A DNA stretch of 64,000 nt from UBA1732 sp045114455 (GTDB lineage: Bacteria; Verrucomicrobiota; Lentisphaeria; Victivallales; UBA1829). Below, piece by piece: positions 8,169 through 17,106 of this stretch. Each line of letters begins with the position of its first letter. Position 1 is the first letter of the stretch. The position numbers and the translations under genes are program-made. Below the pieces are notes generated by a model. The model made no database searches, was not told the origin of the DNA, and saw nothing but the letters and a program-made list of their open reading frames with translations. The DNA lies in contig JBGUKN010000050.1 of the NCBI GenBank assembly GCA_045114455.1, positions 1 to 64,000 on the forward strand, in the 5' to 3' direction.

Positions 8169-8657
8169 TCAGGCATCCTTCGGGAAGAGAATCAGAGCGG
8201 CATGCGCCTCGATCGCCTGGCAGTGCCCGACGGAATCCAGACCTTCGGCGGTTTTCGCCTTGATGGAAACATGGTCGGCGCCGATGCCGAGGACCGAGGC
8301 CAAAGCGTCGCGCATACGGGGGATATATGGCGCGAGTTTCGGTTTCTGGGCAATGATCGTGATATCGACGTTGCCGATCCGCCATTCCCGGAATTCAGGA
8401 AGGGCAAGCGTTTTCCTGAGCAGGGATTCGCCGGACGCGCCGAGATACTGCGGATCGTCGTCCGGGTAATGCTGCCCGATGTCGCCGAGCGCGAGCGCGC
8501 CGAACAGGGCGTCGATCAGGGCGTGAACGGGGACATCGGCGTCGCTGTGTCCGTCGAGTCCGGTTTCGTTCGGGATATGGCAGGTGCAGAGCATCAGATC
8601 GCGTTCCGGCGCCATACGATGAACATCATAGCCGATTCCGATTCGCATGTCTTTCAT
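8169..8657 (-). CDS. ispF: 2-C-methyl-D-erythritol 2,4-cyclodiphosphate synthase
   Basis: IspF makes 2-C-methyl-D-erythritol 2,4-cyclodiphosphate from CDP-ME 2-phosphate in the MEP isoprenoid pathway. The 162 residues match the normal size. Zinc ligands appear in G-Y-D-V-H near 10-14 and the H of HALIDALFGAL near 46; substrate motifs are G-H-S-D-A-D-V near 36-42, G-D-I-G-Q-H-Y-P near 59 and K-A-K-T-A-E-G-L near 133. A GGAGG site lies 9 bases before the ATG at 8657. The gene lies 41 bases after ppiD and is probably in the same transcript. No other MEP gene is in the window. Confidence 0.95.
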   Translation of the reverse strand: MKDMRIGIGYDVHRMAPERDLMLCTCHIPNETGLDGHSDADVPVHALIDALFGALALGDIGQHYPDDDPQYLGASGESLLRKTLALPEFREWRIGNVDITIIAQKPKLAPYIPRMRDALASVLGIGADHVSIKAKTAEGLDSVGHCQAIEAHAALILFPKDA

Positions 8658-8698
8658 GGATTCCGTACCTCCTTCGCTGCTGCGGAAAACGATTTGAT

Positions 8699-10351
8699 TT
8701 ATTCCTGATTCCGTCCGCGGCGGTTGATTGTGGCGGAGTTGTAAACCCAGGACTGAAGCCCGCGGCTCACGACTTCCTGCTTGCGATATTTCAGTTCGCC
8801 GAGGAGCGTTTCCTTCTTCTCTGCGATCTCTTCCGCGGTGGCGGCCGTATGCGCGTCCACAAAGACAAACACAGGGAACCCGAACTGCTTGTCCGGGGTG
8901 GAGAGCTTTCCCGGGTCGGTGGTCAGGATTTCGTTCACGGCCGGCATGTAGGGATTCTCCTCGATCTCGAAGCGGGGCCGCGTGACTTCCGCGTGCCAGG
9001 TTCCCTTCAGGGACTTCACGAGCTCTTCGATCTCGGCGGGGGCGTCCTTCAGCTCCATGAACTTCAGAACGAGCTGAGAGGCGGCTTCTTCCGCCAGGGC
9101 GCGTTCGCGCTGGGAGAGGACGCGTTTCTGCGCGACGTCCTTCACATCCTCGAAAGGCTGGAGCACGGCGGGACGGCGGGCGGTCATCAGGAACATGGAA
9201 ACGCCGTGTTCCCCGTTCAGGAGGTTGGTGTAGGAACCGACGTTCTTCAGGATCGTAACGGCATCGACCAGCTGATGGTCGATATGGAGTTCTTCGTCGG
9301 ACTTTGTCTGTGCGGTGATGTTCTTGATCTCGGAGACCTTCAGTCCGGCCTTTTCGGCCTCTTCCCGGAAGAACTTCTGCGGATCGGCCAGATAGGCGTC
9401 CTTGTCTTCCTTGATCACAGCGCGGAACGACTTGTTGAAAGCCTGGGCCTTGGCGACCGCTTCGTCGCGTTCGACTGTGACTTCAAGCTCCTTGCGGATC
9501 TCGTCCTTCACCTCGTCGAACGGCTGTTCCGTACCGTCGTCCTTGACGAAAAGCCCTTTTCTGAGCTCGTAGTAATCTTTCAGCTGTTCTTCGGACACCT
9601 CGGTCTTCTTCTCCGTATAGGCGGCGAACGCCAGCAGACCGTCGGATTCCGGCTCGCTCATGAAGAGGTCCGGATTGGCCGCATAGAAATCCTTGATCTC
9701 GGCATCTTCGAGCTTCACCTGGTCTTCGAAGGACTCCGGTTCGAACGTGACCATATGGTATGTGATCTTCTGAAGCATCGATTCGATGCCGGTTTCCGCT
9801 TCATCGTCCGCCACGATCACGTTCGCGGCCGTCAGCATCGGCACTTTCTGCATGCGGATCATGGAACGGACCGCCTCTTCAAGATCGGAGAAACCGAGTC
9901 CGGCAGGCGCAAGATAAATGTCTTTGTACTTCGTGTAGAGTTCCGCCGAGAACTTTCCGTCGTTCATGAATATCGGCAGGGAGTGAATCACTTCGGCGAC
10001 TTCCTTGTCGCTGGCCTGGATGTTCAGGACATCGGCGGCTTTCAGCATGATCGCGGCCTGGAAGGAGGCATCCTCGTCCAGCGACTGCACGCGCTGCGGA
10101 GACATGCCGTAGCTGGCGGCACGGACCAGCGACGCGACCTGGCGGGCATTGCTCACATCGCCGTAAGTGATATCGTGTCCGAGCACGGCTCCGTATTTGG
10201 TACTCATGCCGACGTTCCCGCCGAACAGCAGGGACCCGTCCACGCCCGGCGTGAAGAACCAGACGAACGAAACGATGACGACGCCCGTAAAAATGGCAAA
10301 AGTGACTTTTCCGTGCTTCACCAGCACGTTGTTCATTTTCTGAATGATCAT
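8699..10351 (-). CDS. ppiD: PpiD/SurA-like membrane-anchored periplasmic folding factor
   Basis: About 550 residues. A short cytoplasmic N-terminus is followed by one membrane segment (about 15-36) and a large periplasmic part with the SurA N-terminal-like region, as in PpiD, which helps newly exported proteins fold at the Sec translocon. The parvulin-like isomerase centre is divergent and I cannot point to a clear catalytic signature, so a pure chaperone role is possible. A longer frame opens at 10402, but the promoter at 10404-10431 would place the transcript start at or downstream of that codon, so I prefer the ATG at 10351, preceded by GAGG. It heads the ppiD-ispF-rsmB-tatD-tcdA operon. 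Confidence 0.78.
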   Translation of the reverse strand: MIIQKMNNVLVKHGKVTFAIFTGVVIVSFVWFFTPGVDGSLLFGGNVGMSTKYGAVLGHDITYGDVSNARQVASLVRAASYGMSPQRVQSLDEDASFQAAIMLKAADVLNIQASDKEVAEVIHSLPIFMNDGKFSAELYTKYKDIYLAPAGLGFSDLEEAVRSMIRMQKVPMLTAANVIVADDEAETGIESMLQKITYHMVTFEPESFEDQVKLEDAEIKDFYAANPDLFMSEPESDGLLAFAAYTEKKTEVSEEQLKDYYELRKGLFVKDDGTEQPFDEVKDEIRKELEVTVERDEAVAKAQAFNKSFRAVIKEDKDAYLADPQKFFREEAEKAGLKVSEIKNITAQTKSDEELHIDHQLVDAVTILKNVGSYTNLLNGEHGVSMFLMTARRPAVLQPFEDVKDVAQKRVLSQRERALAEEAASQLVLKFMELKDAPAEIEELVKSLKGTWHAEVTRPRFEIEENPYMPAVNEILTTDPGKLSTPDKQFGFPVFVFVDAHTAATAEEIAEKKETLLGELKYRKQEVVSRGLQSWVYNSATINRRGRNQE

Positions 10352-10403
10352 GGGTTGGGTGACCTCTATTGGTGCAAATGTTCTGAAGAAAATACAAAAC
10401 ATT

Positions 10404-10431
10404 AATTTAATGCCAAAACATGAAATGTCAA
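10404..10431 (-). promoter_or_regulatory. Promoter for ppiD operon
   Basis: A consensus -35 TTGACA (10426-10431) and a -10 TAAATT (10404-10409) are separated by 16 bases, reading leftward about 50 bases before the chosen ppiD start. Confidence 0.65.
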
Positions 10432-10598
10432 GCCCCGCCCCGTAAAAGTCGATGAAATATTCCGTGAAGCCGACATCCTGCCGGATGCCCCGCGTCCGAC
10501 CGTCGGAACCGACGATGCCATTTTCCGTTATTGTCCTGCAAAAAACGTTTCATCCGCCGTTTTATTGTCGGAAATATACATCTTTTCCCGTTTCAGGC

Positions 10599-10626
10599 TT
10601 GATTTTTTTCTTTCGCGCTGTATAAT
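10599..10626 (+). promoter_or_regulatory. Promoter for ankyrin-repeat gene
   Basis: TTGATT (10599-10604) and a perfect -10 TATAAT (10621-10626) are 16 bases apart, 60 bases before the start codon, in a markedly AT-rich gap. Confidence 0.65.
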
Positions 10627-10685
10627 ATATTATATTGTTTTTGTATTGTTCTGTCTGGCCTAAAAAACATTTTGGAGTGACTGCC

Positions 10686-12026
10686 ATGCCGAAAGCTTTC
10701 CTCTCTTTTTGTTTCTTCGTATTGTCCATCGTTTTCGCGACTTCAACATATGCGGCCGCATTGCAATCACGCTTCGACAAGCTTATCGAACGGCATTCAT
10801 TCGGCAATTCGGATGTTGCGGAACTCCGTTCCATCATGGCGGAGGAAAAGGAATCCGGGGAAAAGGTCGATTGCACGTTCTGTTCCGATGATTTCACATG
10901 GTATCTCGTCGAAAATCGTTTTTTCGATGAAGCGATATGGCTCTTCGATCATAACGCCGACTACGGCATCAAGAGCAAACAGGACGGGATGACGCTCCTT
11001 CATGCCGTCTGCCGCGACGGACATCAGGAGTTTGCGGAACTCCTCATCGAACGGGGCGCCGAGATCAATCTTCCCGATGAGGAAGGCCGTACTGCCATTC
11101 ATTACGCCGTCGTGAGCGGCAATTCCAAACTTGTGGAATCTCTTCTCAAGCTCGGAAGCGATCCGAACAGGCTTACGAAACGATTGGACACTCCGCTCCA
11201 TTTCGCGGTAAGGCATTCCCATCTGGAAGAGGTCAAACTCCTTATCGAAAACGGAGCAAGCATCAAAGCCGTCAACTGGCCGCTTGTGGAGAATCTGATA
11301 GAGCAGCGCCGTCATCAGGACACAATCCTCAACGATGCCAATGAAGCGCGCATCCTCTCTCTGAAAAAACACCTCGGGCTGAAAATTCCGGAGGTGCTTC
11401 AGGCTGAAGATGAGGAAGAAGAGGAGGCGGAAGAAGAAGAGAACGTACACAAGAAAAGAAGAAACAATGATTTCCTCGCAAAGAAAGTCGATTTTAATCG
11501 TATTCCCGTGGAGTTTCTTCCTCTGGACGTGACGGATGCCGCAAATATCGACGGCATGACCGCGTTGCATTTTGCCGCGCAAAACGGCGACACGGATGTC
11601 GTGAGATATCTTGTCGAACATGGCGCGGACATTAACGCGCAGGACGATATTCTCAGCAGATCCGTGATCCATTTGGCAGCGGAAAATGGCAACCTCGATT
11701 GCATCAAATACCTTACGGAACAGGGAGCGAATCTGCTGGACAGGGACAGCTACGGCGCCACAGCATTCCATTATGCCGCAAGAAGCAACAGACTTGATGT
11801 CGCAAAATACCTGGTCAGCAAAAAGATGGACTATACGGCAAAGGATGTCCGCGGGTGGACAGCCATGCATTATGCGGCCAGCGGCGGCAGCCTTGACATC
11901 GTCAAATATCTTCTTGCAAAAGGCCTCAACATCAACGAGAGGGCAAAATCCGGGCGCACTCCGCTTTTCTTTGCAAGAGAACACCGCGAAGTCCGCAAGT
12001 TCATGTTGACCAAAGGGGCGCAGTGA
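10686..12026 (+). CDS. Exported ankyrin-repeat protein
   Basis: The 446-residue protein begins with a clear signal peptide (hydrophobic 6-20, A-Y-A-A cleavage near 23), so it should leave the cytoplasm. Ankyrin repeats (the T-x-L-H-x-A-x-x-x-G-x-x-x-x-V-x-x-L-L pattern) occupy about 95-215 and about 285-445. A very acidic Glu-rich linker followed by Lys/Arg separates the two blocks at about 240-270. Ankyrin repeats bind proteins; the target is unknown. The ATG at 10686 follows GGAGTG and begins the signal peptide; upstream in-frame codons would add 17 residues before it. The gene is visibly more AT-rich than its neighbours and has its own promoter and a likely terminator, so it may be a recent acquisition. 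Confidence 0.85.
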   Translation: MPKAFLSFCFFVLSIVFATSTYAAALQSRFDKLIERHSFGNSDVAELRSIMAEEKESGEKVDCTFCSDDFTWYLVENRFFDEAIWLFDHNADYGIKSKQDGMTLLHAVCRDGHQEFAELLIERGAEINLPDEEGRTAIHYAVVSGNSKLVESLLKLGSDPNRLTKRLDTPLHFAVRHSHLEEVKLLIENGASIKAVNWPLVENLIEQRRHQDTILNDANEARILSLKKHLGLKIPEVLQAEDEEEEEAEEEENVHKKRRNNDFLAKKVDFNRIPVEFLPLDVTDAANIDGMTALHFAAQNGDTDVVRYLVEHGADINAQDDILSRSVIHLAAENGNLDCIKYLTEQGANLLDRDSYGATAFHYAARSNRLDVAKYLVSKKMDYTAKDVRGWTAMHYAASGGSLDIVKYLLAKGLNINERAKSGRTPLFFAREHREVRKFMLTKGAQ

Positions 12027-12137
12027 TCTCCAACGGGTTCGCCATGACTCATCCGCCGTGTTCCCGGTTCATCCGGTCGGATTGAGATTCTCCTATCCCC
12101 GTCATTGACTGAATAATCCGGATCGCTAATGCGGTCC

Positions 12138-12164
12138 GGCATCCGTCCGCCATGCCTTTTTTTT
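12138..12164 (+). terminator. Probable terminator after ankyrin gene
   Basis: A short stem (GGCAT / ATGCC, 9-base loop) is followed by eight T residues, about 110 bases past the stop. The stem is weak but the T-run is strong. Confidence 0.5.
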
Positions 12165-12186
12165 GAATAAAATATGGAATCGGCAC

Positions 12187-12215
12187 TTGCGAAAAAAGGC
12201 AACCCGTGATACAGT
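12187..12215 (+). promoter_or_regulatory. Promoter for the rdgC-srkA operon
   Basis: TTGCGA (12187-12192) and TACAGT (12210-12215) are separated by 17 bases, 73 bases before the rdgC start codon. Confidence 0.45.
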
Positions 12216-12287
12216 AAATGAACCATTTTTCCACGCCCGGCGGAGCCATTCTTTTTCCCGCCGGGATCAGACTGAAAGGATTACAGC

Positions 12288-13424
12288 ATGTCTTTTGAAA
12301 CCGGGAGCATCTCCCTTATGATTTGCCCGCTCCGCAATCCCATGCCGGAGAATTATCTGGAACTCTTCGCAAAGCATTCCGCCGGAAAACTCGACGACGT
12401 GAAGGACGAGCCTGTGCTCGGCTGGGTCAGCGGACGCCATCTGCTCGAAAGCAAGATCGACGACACCACGTCCGTGTGCGGCGGATTCCCCTATCTGAAC
12501 CTGCGGAAGACCGAACGCAAGGTGCCGTCCCAGCTCCTGAACGCCGTCTGCCGCCGCGACGAGCTCGCCTACATGCAGGCGAACGACTGTCTCTTTGTGC
12601 CCCGCAAGGAAAAGCGCGCGATCAAGGAGGAGGCGGTTCAGGCGCTGATGCCGAAGATGGTCCCCACGATCTCCGCCGTGCCGTTCGTGGTCGACACCGC
12701 CGCGAACGTGCTGTATTTCGGCGCGGCATCGCTTGCGAAATTCGACGTCTTCGTGCAGGAATTCACCCGCGCGCTCGGTCTGGACGTCGAGCCCGTGCCG
12801 GTCTCCGTCGACGAGCTCATGGTGTCGCTCCTGAAGAAGAACGAGACCGACCTGCCCCCGCTCACGCTCACGAACCAGGCGTCCGGCATGGACGAACCCC
12901 AGCCAGGACGCGATTTCCTGACCTGGCTCTGGTACGAAGCCGAAGTCAACGGCGGAAAATGCTCCGTCGGCGAACTCGGCAGCTTCGTGCTGGCGATCGA
13001 AGGCCCCCTCACGCTCGCATATTCCCCCGGCAAGACCAAGGACCCCGACCTGGCCGGTTCCGGCGAAAGCGTGGTCAAACGCGGCAACCCGATGGCCTCC
13101 GGCGAGGCGAAGGCCGCCCTTTCCAGCGGCAAGAAGCTCCGCAAGGCGCGCGTCACCTTCGCCCGCGAAGGCGGCGACGCCGAGGTCGACAAGTGGTCGT
13201 TCACGTTCGACGCCGACGCCTTCACGTTCGGCTCCGTCAAGCTCCCGACCGGCGAGGAGATGGAACGCGAATCCGCGTTCGAGGAACGCGTCGCCAACCT
13301 GAACGTCCTCCGCACCGTCTTCAACGCCTATTTCAAGAAATTCGCCGCGGCCGTCATGAACGGCAAGAACATCGCCACGGAAAAGGCGATGCGCCAGTGG
13401 GTCGCCGACCGCGAATCCCTCTGA
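12288..13424 (+). CDS. rdgC: RdgC-family recombination-associated protein
   Basis: The 378-residue product resembles RdgC, a ring-shaped DNA-binding protein that limits RecA access to DNA. Matching regions include G-W-V near residue 46 with the following strand, the V-P-S-Q-L-L-N-A segment near 80, the K-R-A-I-K-E-E-A-V-Q-A-L-M-P-K helix near 110 followed by F-V-V-D-T-A-A-N-V-L-Y-F, and the VEPVPVSVDEL region near 165. It is longer than the E. coli protein (about 300) owing to central and C-terminal additions, including the G-R-D-F-L-T-W-L-W-Y segment near 207. An AAAGGA site precedes the ATG. It begins a run with srkA (20-base gap), a DUF302 gene and a thioesterase. Confidence 0.72.
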   Translation: MSFETGSISLMICPLRNPMPENYLELFAKHSAGKLDDVKDEPVLGWVSGRHLLESKIDDTTSVCGGFPYLNLRKTERKVPSQLLNAVCRRDELAYMQANDCLFVPRKEKRAIKEEAVQALMPKMVPTISAVPFVVDTAANVLYFGAASLAKFDVFVQEFTRALGLDVEPVPVSVDELMVSLLKKNETDLPPLTLTNQASGMDEPQPGRDFLTWLWYEAEVNGGKCSVGELGSFVLAIEGPLTLAYSPGKTKDPDLAGSGESVVKRGNPMASGEAKAALSSGKKLRKARVTFAREGGDAEVDKWSFTFDADAFTFGSVKLPTGEEMERESAFEERVANLNVLRTVFNAYFKKFAAAVMNGKNIATEKAMRQWVADRESL

Positions 13425-13443
13425 TCCGACCCCGGAGCCTCCC

Positions 13444-14469
13444 ATGAACCATCCGCGGGGCAGAGAAACATCCGGTGCGGCCGCTTTCGACCGCATCACG
13501 CCGGAGCTTTTTCTCCCCGCGCTGGAGGACGCCCTCGCATGCCGCCTGACCGGGCTGGCTTCCGCCCTGCCCAGCTACATCAACCGCGTCTACGAGATCG
13601 AGGCGGCCACCGGAGAACGCCTCGTAGTCAAGTTCTACAGGCCCGGACGCTGGACGCGCGAGGCGATCCTCGACGAACACGATTTCCTGTGGGATTGCGA
13701 CGGCGAGGAGATTCCCGTCGTGCCGCCCTACGAACTCGAAACGGATTCCACGCTCGGCGAACTCGACGACGTCTTCTTCGCCGTCTTCCCGCGCATGAGG
13801 GGTCGCGAAGTCGAACTCGAACAGGACGAAACGCTCACGCGCGTCGGCTCCCTGCTCGGGCGCATCCATGCCTGCGGCGAACGCCGAACCGCTCCTCACC
13901 GGCTCCGCATGACGCCCGCGAACTTCGCCGAGGCAGCCATGCGCCGCATCTTCGAATCCGGCGCGGTCGATCCCTCGTGCGAACAGGAGCTGATCGACCT
14001 CTGCGATGCGATCCTCGACCTGGCGGAGGCGGTCTATCCGCCCGACGACGCCATGATCCGCATCCACGGCGATTTCCACCGCGCGAACGTGCTCGACCGT
14101 CCCGGCACGGGGCTGATGGCGATCGACTTCGACGACATGGTCGCGGGGCCGCCCGTGCAGGACCTCTGGCTGCTGCTCCCCGGCACCCCAACCGAATCGA
14201 AACGCGAGCTCGACGTGATCCTGGCCGCCTACGAAGTCTTCCGTCCGTTCGACCGCGCCTCGCTCCGCCTCGTCGAGCCCCTCCGCGCCATGCGCATGAT
14301 GCACTTCCTTTCCTGGTGCGCCGTGCAGTCCGGCGACGCCGGATTCCGCAGGCAGTACCCCGACTGGGGCACGCGCGAATTCTGGCGCCGCGAAACCGCC
14401 GACTTCCGTATTCAGCTCGAAAACATCCGGCGCGCGCTGGATGGAAAGGATTATTCATGGAACCGCTGA
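13444..14469 (+). CDS. srkA: Stress response kinase A (SrkA/RdoA/YihE)
   Basis: The 341-residue protein is a Ser/Thr kinase with the aminoglycoside-phosphotransferase fold. In E. coli SrkA protects cells from stress-induced death. The conserved stretch begins with Y-I-N-R-V-Y-E-I and the ATP lysine in V-V-K-F-Y-R-P-G-R-W-T near 59-68, then A-V-F-P-R-M-R-G-R near 113, the catalytic loop I-H-G-D-F-H-R-A-N near 206 and the metal-binding I-D-F-D-D near 224, followed by G-P-P-V-Q-D-L-W and E-P-L-R-A-M-R-M. These segments together are specific for SrkA rather than antibiotic kinases. GGAG lies 7 bases before the ATG. The end overlaps the DUF302 gene by 13 bases. Confidence 0.88.
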   Translation: MNHPRGRETSGAAAFDRITPELFLPALEDALACRLTGLASALPSYINRVYEIEAATGERLVVKFYRPGRWTREAILDEHDFLWDCDGEEIPVVPPYELETDSTLGELDDVFFAVFPRMRGREVELEQDETLTRVGSLLGRIHACGERRTAPHRLRMTPANFAEAAMRRIFESGAVDPSCEQELIDLCDAILDLAEAVYPPDDAMIRIHGDFHRANVLDRPGTGLMAIDFDDMVAGPPVQDLWLLLPGTPTESKRELDVILAAYEVFRPFDRASLRLVEPLRAMRMMHFLSWCAVQSGDAGFRRQYPDWGTREFWRRETADFRIQLENIRRALDGKDYSWNR

Positions 14470-15032
14470 CCGAACAGAAACCTGAACAGAAACCAGCTCA
14501 AAGACGCTCCCGCGGAAACCACGTCCTCGCGGCGTTCCTCCTCGGCATCATCGCCGGGGCCGCCGCCATGTTCTGCGCCGGATTCCTCTACCTCCGCCAC
14601 AACCTCATCGTCTCCTACGAATTCCCCGGCCTCTCCGCCGACGATTTCGACGATGCACTGGAGAACGCCCTGCCCGCGGAGTCCGGCTGGAAATCCTCGC
14701 GTGAAGCATGTTCCCTGCCCCTGCCCTCCGACGGGCGCGCACTCTACAACTGGAAACTCTGCAATCGCGAGTATGCGCGCGGCATTATGGACGACCCGAA
14801 CCACGGCCTCGTCCTGCCCGCCCTGATTCCCTGCACGCTCAGCGTCACGAACGACCCGAACGGCAACGCCGTACTGTCGCGCCTGAACACCGCGCTCCTC
14901 GGCGTGATCTACGGCGGGAACGCGCGCCGCGTCCTGCGGTCCGGCATCGCACCGGAACAGGAGGCGCTGATCTCCATGCTCGCCGACGGCATCCGAAAAG
15001 AAAAAGCTCAACGAAAGGACAATACGCCATGA
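14457..15032 (+). CDS. DUF302-like protein with N-terminal membrane anchor
   Basis: The 191-residue product has a charged Gln/Lys/Arg-rich N-terminus, one membrane segment at about 23-45, and a soluble C-terminal part outside the membrane. The soluble part resembles the DUF302 fold: R-E-A-C-S-L-P-L-P, then L-C-N-R-E-Y-A, then L-I-P-C-T-L-S-V followed by L-S-R-L-N-T-A-L-L-G-V-I-Y-G. The function of that family is not known. The ATG at 14457 lies inside srkA with AAAGGA 7 bases upstream, and the stop overlaps the thioesterase start (4 bases), so it is translationally coupled on both sides. The family assignment rests on motif memory only. Confidence 0.68.
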   Translation: MEPLTEQKPEQKPAQRRSRGNHVLAAFLLGIIAGAAAMFCAGFLYLRHNLIVSYEFPGLSADDFDDALENALPAESGWKSSREACSLPLPSDGRALYNWKLCNREYARGIMDDPNHGLVLPALIPCTLSVTNDPNGNAVLSRLNTALLGVIYGGNARRVLRSGIAPEQEALISMLADGIRKEKAQRKDNTP

Positions 15033-15868
15033 GTTCAACCGCACCCGGTTCGACCGATACGCCCGCACCCGACGCGGCCGCCGACGTCATTCACAACGGC
15101 AACCCGTATTTCGAGGGGAAACCCGCCGCCATCGTCCGCGAATACCCCACGCAGCTCCACGCCATCGGCCCGGACGGACGGCTCCGCCTCGGCGCGGCGT
15201 TCGACCTGATGCAGGACATCGCCGGAGCCCATGCCGAACTCCTCGGCGTCGGCATCCACGACCTGCGCCGCCTCGGCATCACCTGGGTCCTCTCCCGCCT
15301 CATGATCCGGTTCGACGCCCTGCCCCCGCGCGCCGATTCCATCCGCCTGAAGACCTGGCCCAGCGGCGTGCACCGTCTCTTCGCCATGCGCCAGTTCGAG
15401 CTGACCGACCCCGCCACCGGGCAGCGCGTCGCCACCGCCAGCAGCTACTGGCTCATGCTGAAGCTCGCCAACCTGCGCCCCGTCTCCCCCGACGACGTCA
15501 CCGGCACGTTCCCCTCGAACCCCGGCAAGCCGATCTTCTTCGAGGACTGGGGCAAGCTCGATGTCGCGCCCGGCTCCGACCCCGTCCGCACCGACATCGG
15601 ACAGTCCAAGATCGACTACAACAACCATGTGAACAACGCCCATTACCCGATGTTCGCGCAGGACTGGCTCGCCGCGAAGCTCGGATACCCCGTCCGCGTG
15701 AACTCCATCCGCGTGAACTTCAACTTCGCGCTCCGGCTCGGCGAGTCCATCGTCACCACGGGCGAAGTCGACGGCGACACCTTCCGCGCCGTCGGGCACA
15801 CCCCGGACGGAAAGAACGTCTTCGCCTGCGACGGCGCGTTCGCTCCCATGGAGATCGCCGAAAAGTAA
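15029..15868 (+). CDS. Acyl-ACP thioesterase (FatA/FatB type)
   Basis: The 279-residue protein has two hot-dog domains, as in acyl-ACP thioesterases that release free fatty acids from acyl carrier protein. The N-terminal hot-dog (about 40-160) shows L-R-L-G-A-A-F-D-L-M-Q-D-I-A and W-V-L-S-R-L-M-I. The second (about 175-275) begins with the catalytic-region motif D-Y-N-N-H-V-N-N-A-H-Y. A low-complexity Ala/Pro/Thr stretch of about 25 residues precedes the first domain. It overlaps the DUF302 gene by 4 bases and has an AAAGGA site. It could remodel membrane or LPS acyl chains; the other fatty-acid genes here are at 34.8-38.3 kb, not adjacent. Confidence 0.83.
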   Translation: MSSTAPGSTDTPAPDAAADVIHNGNPYFEGKPAAIVREYPTQLHAIGPDGRLRLGAAFDLMQDIAGAHAELLGVGIHDLRRLGITWVLSRLMIRFDALPPRADSIRLKTWPSGVHRLFAMRQFELTDPATGQRVATASSYWLMLKLANLRPVSPDDVTGTFPSNPGKPIFFEDWGKLDVAPGSDPVRTDIGQSKIDYNNHVNNAHYPMFAQDWLAAKLGYPVRVNSIRVNFNFALRLGESIVTTGEVDGDTFRAVGHTPDGKNVFACDGAFAPMEIAEK

Positions 15869-15921
15869 CCTCATTCCCGTTCACAATTCATCTTCACTTT
15901 TCATACCGGAGGACCCCCCGC

Positions 15922-17094
15922 ATGAATCCCGAACTCAACCGACTTTCCGATCTGCTCCGTGCATCCGTCGATGCCGGCGAATACGCCGGCGCGTCCGTCA
16001 TGGTCCTGCACAAGGGCAAGGAGATCTACTACACGGATTACGGCTATGCCGACGTCGAATCCGGCAGAAAGATCGCCCGCGACACCATCTTCCGCATCTA
16101 TTCGCAGTCGAAGCCGGTCACAGGGACCGCCGCCGTAATGAACATCGACCGAGGCATCCTGTCGCCCCGCGCCATGGTCGCGCGCTTCCTGCCGGGATTC
16201 GCGAACCAGCGGTACGACACCGAGCACGGACAGGGCCTCGCCGTGGTCAGCGACCGCCCGATGTTCGTCTCCGACCTGCTGAACATGACCTCCGGGCTGC
16301 TCTATCCCGACTGCTCGCCGGACGTCGCGCTGGTCGTGCGTGAGATGGAGGACCTCCGCAAGCAGGGCGTCCAGCTCTCCACGGTCGAATTCGCGAACAG
16401 ACTCGGCGGATGCCGCCTCGCGTTCAAGCCCGGCGACCGCTGGGCGTACGGCTACTCCGCCGACGTCATGGGCGCGGTCATCGAGGTCGCCGCCGGAAAA
16501 CGCTTCGGGCAGTATCTTCAGGACGAGATCTTCGGCCCGCTCGGCATGAAGGACACCGGATTCGTCGTCCCCGAGGCGAAACGCGCCCGCCTCGCGACAG
16601 CCTACGACCACCGCGACCACACCCGCAAACGCTTCGACTACGCCGACTGGCACCTCGGGCTGAACGCCTACCGCGAGGATACCGCGTTCGAGTCCGGCGG
16701 CGCGGGCCTCGTCTCCACCATCGGCGACTACGCCGAGTTCGTGAAGATGCTCATGAACCGCGGCACGTACAACGGACACAAATTCCTGTCCTCCGCCGGG
16801 TTCGACTACCTGATCTCTCCCCAGCTCACGCCGTGGCAGGCGCGCACGTTCAACTGGCAGGACCTCCCCGCCCAGAACTACGGCAATTTCCTCTTCATGA
16901 AGACCTTCGGCGGATGTTCCTCCACCACCGACGCCATCGGCTCGTTCGGCTGGGGCGGCTGGCTGGAAACGAACTTCACGCTCGACCTGAAAAATCAGAT
17001 CGCCGTCCTCTTCATGGCGCAGAACCAGTCCCCGCAGGACAATTCCCACCTCTTCCACCGCCTCCGCAACGCCGCCTATTTCGCCCTGACGTAA
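15922..17094 (+). CDS. Serine hydrolase, beta-lactamase class C / esterase fold
   Basis: The 390-residue protein belongs to the penicillin-binding-protein-like serine hydrolase family (class C beta-lactamases, D-aminopeptidases, EstB esterases). The S-x-x-K motif is S-Q-S-K near residue 61-64, Y-G-Y-S (Y-x-S/N) lies near 176, and the third motif region is the G-W-G-G-W segment near 340. No signal peptide is visible, which argues against a periplasmic beta-lactamase and favours an esterase or peptidase. The substrate cannot be called. GGAGG precedes the ATG at 15922. It follows the thioesterase by 53 bases and may share its transcript. Confidence 0.8.
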   Translation: MNPELNRLSDLLRASVDAGEYAGASVMVLHKGKEIYYTDYGYADVESGRKIARDTIFRIYSQSKPVTGTAAVMNIDRGILSPRAMVARFLPGFANQRYDTEHGQGLAVVSDRPMFVSDLLNMTSGLLYPDCSPDVALVVREMEDLRKQGVQLSTVEFANRLGGCRLAFKPGDRWAYGYSADVMGAVIEVAAGKRFGQYLQDEIFGPLGMKDTGFVVPEAKRARLATAYDHRDHTRKRFDYADWHLGLNAYREDTAFESGGAGLVSTIGDYAEFVKMLMNRGTYNGHKFLSSAGFDYLISPQLTPWQARTFNWQDLPAQNYGNFLFMKTFGGCSSTTDAIGSFGWGGWLETNFTLDLKNQIAVLFMAQNQSPQDNSHLFHRLRNAAYFALT

Positions 17095-17106
17095 TCATAG
17101 AAGTGA

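Noticed and set aside
15922..17094. Calling the serine hydrolase an AmpC beta-lactamase
   Set aside because: No signal peptide and a non-canonical third motif; the broader serine hydrolase family fits and antibiotic hydrolysis is not supported.
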